A stretch of 5,265 nt of DNA from an uncultured beta proteobacterium (GTDB taxonomy: Bacteria > Pseudomonadota > Gammaproteobacteria > Burkholderiales > Burkholderiaceae_C): the NCBI GenBank assembly GCA_903834645.1, contig CAILKA010000015.1, positions 1-5,265 of the forward strand, given 5' to 3'. This document shows, one piece after another, positions 1 through 4,969 of the stretch. Below the pieces are notes generated by a model that searched no databases, had not been told where the DNA came from, and saw nothing but the letters and a program-made list of their open reading frames with translations. Numbering within the stretch: the stretch's first letter is position 1; each line of letters starts with the position of its first letter. A program made the position numbers and the translations under genes.

Positions 1-846
1 GTGGAGCCGCAGGAGTTCGTGATCGACGGCCACGAGGTCAAGGAGCCGATCGGCATGAGCGGCAGCCGCCTGGAGGTCAAGGTCCACATCGTGACCGGCT
101 CGCAGAGCGCCGCCGAGAACATCCTCAAGTGCGTGCGCCGCTGCGGCCTGGAGGTGGAGAGCCTGGTGCTCAACCACAGCGCGAGCGCCAACGCCGTGCT
201 CACGCAAGACGAGAAGGAGCTGGGTGTGGCGCTCGTGGACATCGGCGCCGGCACCACCGATGTGCAGATCTACACCGAGGGCTCGGTGCGCCACACGGCG
301 GTGATCCCGATCGCGGGCGACCTCATCACGAGCGACATCGCGATGGCGCTGCGCACGCCCACCAAGGACGCCGAGGAGATCAAGGTCGAGCACGGGGTGG
401 CCAAGCAGCTGCTGGCCGATCCGGCGGGCCAGGTCGAGGTGCCGGGCCTGGGCGACCGGGCACCGCGCCTGCTCAGCCGGCAGGCCCTTTCGGGCGTGAT
501 CGAGCCGCGGGTGGAGGAGATCTACACGCTCGTGCACCAGGTGATTCGCGACAGCGGCTACGAGGAGCGGCTGTCCAGCGGCATCGTGCTGTGCGGCGGC
601 GCGGCGGTCATGCCCGGCATGGTCGAGCTCGGCGAGGACATCTTCCTCAAGCCGGTGCGCCGCGGCCTGCCGATCTATGCAGGCCCGCTGTCCGACATGG
701 TGGCCAGCCCGCGCTCGGCCACCGTGATGGGATTGCTCGAGGAGGCACGCCTGGCACGTGGGCGCGGCGCCAAGGCCGCCCGCCAGGCGGGCTCGGTGAA
801 GACGGTGATCACGCGTGCCAAGGACTGGATCCTGGGCAATTTCTAG
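1..846 (+). CDS. ftsA: Cell division protein FtsA, 3' part (5' end outside window)
   Basis: FtsA is an actin-like ATPase that anchors FtsZ filaments to the inner membrane and recruits later divisome proteins. The 281 visible residues align by eye with E. coli FtsA from about residue 131, so roughly 130 N-terminal residues lie upstream. The GTG at position 1 is an internal Val codon, not a start. Visible parts are the end of the 1C subdomain, the phosphate-2 motif DIGAGTTD (visible residues 80-87), the adenosine-site motif GIVLCGGAAVMPGM (194-207), and a C-terminal amphipathic helix (about 265-281, ending WILGNF) that should be the membrane-targeting sequence. Most FtsA proteins I recall have Thr before the GG of the adenosine motif; here it is Cys. 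The reading frame is intact to TAG, and ftsZ follows after 117 bases. Family assignment is secure. Whether this is the main ftsA or a second copy is open. Confidence 0.95.
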   Translation: MEPQEFVIDGHEVKEPIGMSGSRLEVKVHIVTGSQSAAENILKCVRRCGLEVESLVLNHSASANAVLTQDEKELGVALVDIGAGTTDVQIYTEGSVRHTAVIPIAGDLITSDIAMALRTPTKDAEEIKVEHGVAKQLLADPAGQVEVPGLGDRAPRLLSRQALSGVIEPRVEEIYTLVHQVIRDSGYEERLSSGIVLCGGAAVMPGMVELGEDIFLKPVRRGLPIYAGPLSDMVASPRSATVMGLLEEARLARGRGAKAARQAGSVKTVITRAKDWILGNF

Positions 847-872
847 CGGCTGAGGACACAAGGTTTCAAGGG

Positions 873-915
873 GGACGGTGCGCGGACAAGGTCGAAGGAC
901 AGCAGCGCACGGTCC
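873..915. repeat. Imperfect inverted repeat in the ftsA-ftsZ spacer
   Basis: Arms 873-883 (GGACGGTGCGC) and 905-915 (GCGCACGGTCC) pair at 10 of 11 positions, with one G-G mismatch (877/911) and a 21-base loop. It sits about 50 bases before the ftsZ start. As RNA it could shape the ftsZ leader; as DNA it could be an operator. No T-run follows, so it does not look like a terminator. Function is not known, and such repeats arise readily in GC-rich DNA. Confidence 0.35.
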
Positions 916-951
916 GGGTGATGTAGAGGCAACGGCAACTGCTTTGAAGGC

Positions 952-957
952 AAGGAG
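952..957 (+). promoter_or_regulatory. Ribosome binding site of ftsZ
   Basis: AAGGAG lies 6 bases before the ATG at 964, a near-ideal Shine-Dalgarno sequence. It fixes the ftsZ start and fits the high translation rate expected of FtsZ. Confidence 0.85.
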
Positions 958-963
958 TACACG

Positions 964-2250
964 ATGGCCATCGAGATGATCGAGGAGTTCGACCAGGGCA
1001 CGCGGATCAAGGTGATCGGCGTGGGTGGCGGCGGAGGCAACGCCGTGACCCACATGATCGACAACGGCGTGCAGGGCGTCGAGTTCATCGTGGCCAACAC
1101 CGACGCTCAAGCCCTGAACCGCAGCGCGGCGGGCACTCTCGTGCAGCTGGGCAGCACGGGCCGGGGTGCCGGGGGCAAGCCTGAGGTCGGCCGGGCGCTT
1201 GCCGCGGAAGCGGTGGACCGCATCCGCGAGGCCGTCGACGGCGCGAACATGCTCTTCATCACCGCCGGCATGGGCGGCGGCACCGGCACGGGTGCGGCCA
1301 GCATCGTGGCGCAAGTGGCGCGCGAGATGGGGATCCTGACGGTGGGCGTGGTCACCAAGCCCTTCGACTTCGAGGGGCAACGCCGGCGCCGTCAGGCCGA
1401 CCAGGGCGTGGCCGAGCTCGAGGCCAACGTCGACTCCCTCATCGTCATCCTCAACGAAAAGCTGCTGGAGGTGCTCGGCGACGACGTGACGCAGGAGGCT
1501 GCCTTCGCCCAGGCCAACGACGTGCTCAAGAACGCCGTCGGGGGCATCAGCGACATCATCCACATGGACGCCCTCGTCAACGTCGACTTCGAAGACGTCA
1601 AGACGGTCATGAGCGAGCCCGGCAAGGCGATGATGGGCACCGGCTCGGCGGTGGGCCCGGACCGCGCGAAGAAGGCGGCCGAGGCGGCCGTGGCCTGCCC
1701 GCTGCTGGAGGGCATCGACCTCTCGGGCGCGCGCGGGGTGCTGGTGCTGATCGCCGCCTCGCGCACCTCGCTCAAGCTGCGCGAGAGCCAGATCGCGATG
1801 GACACGATCCGTCTGTATGCCGCCGAAGACGCCACGATCATCTTTGGGGCCGCCTTCGACGAGAGCCTGGGCGACAAGATGCGCGTCACCGTGATCGCCA
1901 CCGGCCTGGGCGCTGCCGCCGCCCGCCGGGCGCCGGCGGAGCTGACGGTCGTGACGCCTCCTGCTCCGCAGCCGCAGCCCCTGCAGCGCACAGGCACCTA
2001 CGACGCCTCGCCCCTGGCTCCGGCCACGGCCCACGCGTCCCCCACGGCCGCGATGGCGCCGATGTCCCCGGTCGGGATGGGCGCGGCGGCAGGCGGTGGT
2101 GCGCCCACCGTGGCCCCCACGGCCACCGACTATGGCGGTCTCCAGGTGCCCAGCGTCTGGCGCAGCGCGCGCACGAAGGTCGAGGCGCTGTCCGGAACCG
2201 GCATGGACGAGATCGAGATCCCGGCGTTCCTGCGCAAGCAGGCCGACTGA
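964..2250 (+). CDS. ftsZ: Cell division protein FtsZ (tubulin-like GTPase), possibly a divergent second copy
   Basis: FtsZ polymerises with GTP into the ring that drives septation in the cytoplasm. The protein has 428 residues; E. coli FtsZ has 383. The N-terminal GTPase domain shows GGGGGN (21-26), the tubulin signature GGGTGTG (104-110), the FEG-R loop (E137, R141) and the T7 catalytic loop NVDFED (206-211, with N206, D208 and D211). A low-complexity Ala/Pro/Gly/Met linker spans about 317-390. It is followed by VPSVWR (395-400) and the C-terminal peptide EIPAFLRKQAD (418-428) that binds FtsA and other partners. The active site appears complete. Odd changes against the usual family sequence are Arg67 where GLGAG has Leu, Ser113 where GTGAAPV has Pro, a run of four Arg at 140-143, and HMDALVNVDF before the T7 loop. 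A strong ribosome site supports the ATG. The gene is not followed by lpxC, as is common in betaproteobacteria. Confidence 0.96.
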   Translation: MAIEMIEEFDQGTRIKVIGVGGGGGNAVTHMIDNGVQGVEFIVANTDAQALNRSAAGTLVQLGSTGRGAGGKPEVGRALAAEAVDRIREAVDGANMLFITAGMGGGTGTGAASIVAQVAREMGILTVGVVTKPFDFEGQRRRRQADQGVAELEANVDSLIVILNEKLLEVLGDDVTQEAAFAQANDVLKNAVGGISDIIHMDALVNVDFEDVKTVMSEPGKAMMGTGSAVGPDRAKKAAEAAVACPLLEGIDLSGARGVLVLIAASRTSLKLRESQIAMDTIRLYAAEDATIIFGAAFDESLGDKMRVTVIATGLGAAAARRAPAELTVVTPPAPQPQPLQRTGTYDASPLAPATAHASPTAAMAPMSPVGMGAAAGGGAPTVAPTATDYGGLQVPSVWRSARTKVEALSGTGMDEIEIPAFLRKQAD

Positions 2251-2263
2251 GCCGCCTGTAGAC

Positions 2264-2297
2264 CCCGCGCGAGCGTCCGGCATGGACGGCGCGCGGG
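2264..2297 (+). terminator. Strong stem-loop just after ftsZ, probable transcript end or processing site
   Basis: It begins 13 bases after the ftsZ stop. The outer stem CCCGCGCG (2264-2271) pairs perfectly with CGCGCGGG (2290-2297). After a small 2/1 internal loop, CGTCC (2274-2278) pairs with GGACG (2284-2288) around the loop GGCAT. No U-run follows, so it is not a classical intrinsic terminator. It may aid Rho-dependent ending or protect the ftsZ mRNA 3' end. Its position between unrelated functions supports a unit boundary. Confidence 0.45.
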
Positions 2298-2330
2298 CAG
2301 CGGCCACGGGCGGGGGTGTAGGCTTGACGT

Positions 2331-2840
2331 ATGCAGATGCCCCTCCCGCCAGCCAGCCCTGCCGACCGTTCCGCCGCGCCCGCGCCCGCCGGCACCGCGC
2401 AGCCTCTTGCCCGCTACGCTGCCTGGCGGAGGGCCGGCGACTTCATCTTCCTGTCGGGTGTCATCGCGGTGGAGCCCTCCACGCGCACGATCGTGCGCGG
2501 CTATGCCGACATCCCGGCGCATGCGCGCACGCTGCTGGGGGAGACGGGCGAGTTCTCCACCGACATCAAGGAAGGCCCGATCCTCGCGCAGAGCTGGTTC
2601 GTGCTCGACCGCATCCGCGCCACCGTCGAGGCAGCGGGCGGGCGCATGGACGACGTCTTCAAGCTCGTCCAGTACTTCAGGAACCTCGACCACTTCCCGC
2701 ACTACAGCCGCGTGCGCAAGCACTTCTTCCCGGGCGAGCCCCCCGCGTCGACGGTGGTGGAGGTGAGCGCGATGCTGCCTACGCCCGACATCCTGGTCGA
2801 GGTCGAAGCCACGGCCTACGTGCCGCTGCCCCGTCCCTGA
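2331..2840 (+). CDS. RidA/YjgF/UK114-family protein lacking the catalytic arginine
   Basis: Archetypal RidA proteins are small trimeric cytoplasmic enzymes that hydrolyse reactive enamine/imine intermediates; several Rid subfamilies have other or unknown roles. The 169 residues exceed the usual 125-130 or so because of a Pro/Ala-rich N-terminal tail (about 1-27). Family features are FIFLSGVIAV (38-47), the helix RIRATVEAAGG followed by DDVFKLVQYFRNLDHF (94-122), and the closing strand LVEVEATAYVP (155-165, with E159 at the usual Glu). Where archetypal RidA has PAR, the Arg that binds the substrate carboxylate, this protein has PAS (138-140). It is therefore unlikely to be a classic 2-iminobutyrate deaminase. 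The start is uncertain: ATG 2331 and ATG 2337 are both in frame and neither has a good ribosome site. It lies 35 bases before the creatininase-family gene, probably in one transcript. Confidence 0.85.
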   Translation: MQMPLPPASPADRSAAPAPAGTAQPLARYAAWRRAGDFIFLSGVIAVEPSTRTIVRGYADIPAHARTLLGETGEFSTDIKEGPILAQSWFVLDRIRATVEAAGGRMDDVFKLVQYFRNLDHFPHYSRVRKHFFPGEPPASTVVEVSAMLPTPDILVEVEATAYVPLPRP

Positions 2841-2875
2841 GACGTCACGCCTGCCATACCGACCGGAGCCTCCTG

Positions 2876-3727
2876 ATGCTGCACGGCTACTGCCCGCCCC
2901 CACGATTCCTGCCCTACCTCAGCTGGACCCAGATCGCGGCGCTGCCCGACAGGGCCAACACTGTCATCGTGCTGCCTGCCGGCAGCATCGAGCAGCATGG
3001 TCCGCACCTGCCATGCTCGGTGGACACCGCCATTGCCGCCGGTGTGGTCGGGCATGCCCTGGCCCGGCTGCCCGATTCGGTGCCAGCTTATGCACTGCCC
3101 CCGATCACGTACGGCAAGAGCGAGGAGCACCTGCACTTCCCTGGGACCGTGACGCTCGATGGCCCGACGCTGCAGGAGACGGTGATCCAGATCGGCGAGT
3201 CGGTGTACCGCTCGGGCTTTCGCAAGCTGCTGATCGTCAACGGTCACGGCGGGCAGCCGCAAGTGATGGAGATGGCCGCGCGCGAGCTGCGCCTGCGCCA
3301 TGGCGACTATGTCGTGGTCCCGCACTTCACGTGGCGCGTGCCGCACGTGGCCGGACGCTACCTCTCCGACAAGGAGAAGAGCCTGGCGATGCACGCCGGC
3401 CACGCCGAGACCGCGATCATGATGGCGCTGGCGCCCGACACCGTGCGCATGGCGCACGCGGTGGCCAACTACCCGCCCGAGTTTCCCTGCCCGACGCTGG
3501 CGCCCGACGGCCGGCCGGCCGCTGCCTGGTCGGCTCGCGACTTCGGCGAAACCGGCGTGATCGGCGACCCACTGCCTGCCACGCCCGAGCAGGGCCAGGC
3601 GATCCTCGACTCCCTGGCGGAGAGCTGGGCGCGCGGGATCACCGAACTGCACCAGGCGCGCTGGATCGAGCGTGATGCACAAACCTGGGGCAAACTGCAC
3701 CAGAATGGCGATGTTTTGGGGGCTTGA
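2876..3727 (+). CDS. Creatininase-family metal-dependent amidohydrolase
   Basis: Creatininase-fold enzymes use a two-metal site to hydrolyse cyclic or linear amides. Members include creatinine amidohydrolase, the formamidopyrimidine deformylase ArfB and mycofactocin MftE. The 283 residues carry the family motifs: SIEQHGPHLP (37-46) with metal ligands E39 and H41, D50 of VDT, NGHGGQ (122-127, with H124), and HAGHAET (173-179, with E178). True creatininase has NGHYEN, whose Glu binds metal; this has NGHGGQ, so creatinine is probably not the substrate. Most relatives have NGHGGN, so the final Gln is also slightly unusual. The start ATG 2876 has GGAG at 2865-2868, 7 bases upstream; longer upstream reading in this frame is a shadow of ftsZ and ridA. 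No signal peptide is seen, so it is cytoplasmic. It sits between a Rid protein and an ABC importer, which suggests it acts on an imported nitrogen compound. Confidence 0.9.
   Translation: MLHGYCPPPRFLPYLSWTQIAALPDRANTVIVLPAGSIEQHGPHLPCSVDTAIAAGVVGHALARLPDSVPAYALPPITYGKSEEHLHFPGTVTLDGPTLQETVIQIGESVYRSGFRKLLIVNGHGGQPQVMEMAARELRLRHGDYVVVPHFTWRVPHVAGRYLSDKEKSLAMHAGHAETAIMMALAPDTVRMAHAVANYPPEFPCPTLAPDGRPAAAWSARDFGETGVIGDPLPATPEQGQAILDSLAESWARGITELHQARWIERDAQTWGKLHQNGDVLGA
3676..3692 (+). promoter_or_regulatory. Putative NtrC enhancer site 1
   Basis: TGCACAAACCTGGGGCA matches the enterobacterial NtrC consensus (TGCACYA, 3 bases, TRGTGCA) at 12 of 14 defined positions and keeps both GC dinucleotides at the right spacing. 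Its centre is about 178 bp upstream of the predicted sigma-54 start site. It lies inside the 3' coding end of the creatininase-family gene, so part of the match could be coincidence. Confidence 0.5.
3696..3712 (+). promoter_or_regulatory. Putative NtrC enhancer site 2
   Basis: TGCACCAGAATGGCGAT has a perfect left half-site (TGCACCA) and a degraded right half, with 11 of 14 defined positions matching. Its centre is 20 bp from that of site 1, close to two helical turns, so both would face the same side of the DNA. The centre is about 158 bp upstream of the predicted start site. It is weaker than site 1 and still within creatininase coding sequence. Confidence 0.42.
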
Positions 3728-3786
3728 TGCCTCACGCTTTCACAATCCTGGCGCCACCGGCGGGTGACGCCGGCGCGGGCGATCGA

Positions 3787-3810
3787 AGGCGCCGCGGCGG
3801 TGCGGCGCCT
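3787..3810 (+). repeat. Perfect 9-bp GC hairpin after the creatininase-family gene
   Basis: AGGCGCCGC (3787-3795) and GCGGCGCCT (3802-3810) pair fully around the loop GGCGGT. It lies 59 bases after the creatininase stop and 25 bases before the sigma-54 promoter. It may end or trim the ridA-creatininase transcript, insulating the downstream promoter. No U-run follows, so an intrinsic terminator is not certain. Confidence 0.4.
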
Positions 3811-3835
3811 GGCCGCCGGCGGGTGCCCGCAACCG

Positions 3836-3851
3836 TGGCACGAGGCTTGCA
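3836..3851 (+). promoter_or_regulatory. Sigma-54 (RpoN) -24/-12 promoter of the ABC importer
   Basis: TGGCACGAGGCTTGCA matches the consensus TGGCACG, 4 bases, TTGCW at every defined position. The invariant GG (3837-3838, -24) and GC (3849-3850, -12) are separated by exactly 10 bases. Transcription should begin near 3862, giving a leader of about 57 bases before the substrate-binding protein start. It lies in non-coding DNA, in the right direction, in front of an importer gene. Sigma-54 promoters need an enhancer-binding activator; the NtrC-like sites upstream make nitrogen limitation the likely signal. Confidence 0.85.
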
Positions 3852-3908
3852 CCTGAGCGCGGGTCCGGTCCAGTCCCGGTCAGGAATTTCCCCGTCCCTC
3901 CCCCCACC

Positions 3909-3913
3909 AGGAG
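3909..3913 (+). promoter_or_regulatory. Ribosome binding site that sets the substrate-binding protein start
   Basis: AGGAG lies 5 bases before ATG 3919. It selects this start over in-frame upstream codons at 3724 (TTG) and 3727 (ATG, overlapping the creatininase TGA). Those would add a low-complexity tail in front of a clear signal peptide and would place the sigma-54 promoter inside the gene. Confidence 0.85.
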
Positions 3914-3918
3914 CGTTC

Positions 3919-4908
3919 ATGTCCCTCACCGCACCACGCAAAGTCGCCTTTTCGCTGGCCCTGATCCTGGGTGCCGCCTCGGCGCAGGCCCAGGAGAAGT
4001 TCAGCTACCTCACCAACTGGTACGCGCAGGCCGAGCACGGCGGCTACTACCAGGCACTGGCCACGGGTCTGTACAAGAAGGAAGGCCTGGACGTGACGAT
4101 CCGCATGGGCGGCCCGCAGGTCAACGGCATGCAGCTGCTGGCTGCCGGGCAGGTCGACTGCTTCATGGGCTACGACGTCCAGACCATGAAAGGCTGGGAA
4201 AACGGCATCAACACCGTGACGGTGGCCGCCTCGTTCCAGAAGGATCCTCAGGTGCTGATCGGCCACCCGGGCGTGGTCAACAAGATGGAGGACCTCAAGG
4301 GCAAGACGATCCTCATCTCGAGTGCGGCCAACACCTCCTACTGGCCCTGGCTGAAGACCACCTACGGCCTGCAGGATTCTCAGGCGCGGCCCTACACCTT
4401 CAACATCCAGCCCTTCATCGCCGACAAGAACCTCGTGCAGCAGGGCTATCTCTCGAGCGAGCCCTACGCCATCGAGCAGCAGGCCAAGTTCAAGCCGAGC
4501 GTGTTCCTGCTCTCCGATCATGGCTGGCCCCCGTACTCCACCACCATCGTGTGCACCGAGAAGACCGTCAAGGAGCGCCCGAAAGCCGTGGCCGCCTTCG
4601 TCAAGGCGACGATGGAAGGCTGGAAGACCTACCTCACGGGTGACTCGGCGCCGGCCAATGCGCTGATCAAGAAGGACAACCCGAACATGACCGACGACAA
4701 GATCGCCCACGGCATCAAGATGCTCAAGGAAACGGGCATGGTGATGGGTGGCGACGCCGCGAAGTTGGGCATCGGGGTGATCACCGACGAGCGCATGAAG
4801 AAGACCTACGACATGATGGTGGCGATGAAGCTGCTCGATCCGGCCAAGGTCGATCTCAAGAAGACCTACACGACCGAGTTCGTGCGCAACATCAAGGTGA
4901 TGCCCTGA
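3919..4908 (+). CDS. ABC transporter periplasmic substrate-binding protein, NMT1/THI5-like (NitT/TauT/ThiY type)
   Basis: This is the binding component of an ABC importer: it captures a small solute in the periplasm and hands it to the membrane permease. The 329 residues begin with a Sec signal peptide: R7/K8, hydrophobic core 9-20, and a likely cut after AQA (22-24). No lipobox Cys is present, so the protein is soluble. The mature N-terminus has the NMT1-like block TNWYAQAEHGGYYQA (32-46), then a TGLYKKEGLDV segment and GGPQVNG (64-70), as in proteins binding thiamine-pyrimidine precursors, riboflavin, nitrate or sulfonates. QGYLSSEPYAIE (175-186) is another family block, carrying a likely ligand-contact region. 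The substrate is not readable; a nitrogen-containing heterocycle fits the neighbours. The sigma-54 promoter directly upstream implies nitrogen control. A hairpin follows before the ATPase gene, which would favour an excess of binding protein over ATPase. Confidence 0.9.
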   Translation: MSLTAPRKVAFSLALILGAASAQAQEKFSYLTNWYAQAEHGGYYQALATGLYKKEGLDVTIRMGGPQVNGMQLLAAGQVDCFMGYDVQTMKGWENGINTVTVAASFQKDPQVLIGHPGVVNKMEDLKGKTILISSAANTSYWPWLKTTYGLQDSQARPYTFNIQPFIADKNLVQQGYLSSEPYAIEQQAKFKPSVFLLSDHGWPPYSTTIVCTEKTVKERPKAVAAFVKATMEGWKTYLTGDSAPANALIKKDNPNMTDDKIAHGIKMLKETGMVMGGDAAKLGIGVITDERMKKTYDMMVAMKLLDPAKVDLKKTYTTEFVRNIKVMP

Positions 4909-4920
4909 GGCTGATGCCTG

Positions 4921-4944
4921 CGACGGGCCGGCGTCGGCCCGTCG
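4921..4944 (+). terminator. Perfect 10-bp hairpin between binding-protein and ATPase genes
   Basis: CGACGGGCCG (4921-4930) pairs fully with CGGCCCGTCG (4935-4944) around the loop GCGT. A pyrimidine-rich, T-containing tail (CTCCTTCTTTCC, 4946-4957) follows. It lies 12 bases after the binding-protein stop. It resembles a leaky terminator or an mRNA-stabilising 3' hairpin, a known way for transporter operons to make more binding protein than membrane parts. A full stop is unlikely, because the ATPase gene begins 25 bases later with no evident promoter. Confidence 0.55.
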
Positions 4945-4969
4945 GCTCCTTCTTTCCGCACCCACGCAC

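Noticed and set aside
751..767. TGGCACG inside ftsA as a -24 element.
   Set aside because: No TTGC follows at the required spacing, and it is inside coding sequence.
2322..2334. A GG-N10-GC pattern (GG 2321-2322, GC 2333-2334) resembling a sigma-54 promoter in front of the Rid gene.
   Set aside because: The -24 and -12 blocks match poorly outside the dinucleotides, and transcription would start about 12 bases beyond, downstream of the ATG at 2331.
3648..3664. A third NtrC-like half-site (TGCACCA at 3648-3654).
   Set aside because: The right half does not match and the spacing to the other two sites is not in phase; likely a chance match in coding sequence.
3709..3750. A locally AT-richer stretch between enhancer and promoter as an IHF bending site.
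   Set aside because: The nearest match (TTGAT at 3724) lacks the rest of the IHF consensus.
3724..3918. In-frame upstream extension of the binding protein from TTG 3724 or ATG 3727, overlapping the creatininase stop.
   Set aside because: It would put about 64 low-complexity residues before a clear signal peptide and would contain the sigma-54 promoter and hairpin; ATG 3919 has its own good ribosome site.
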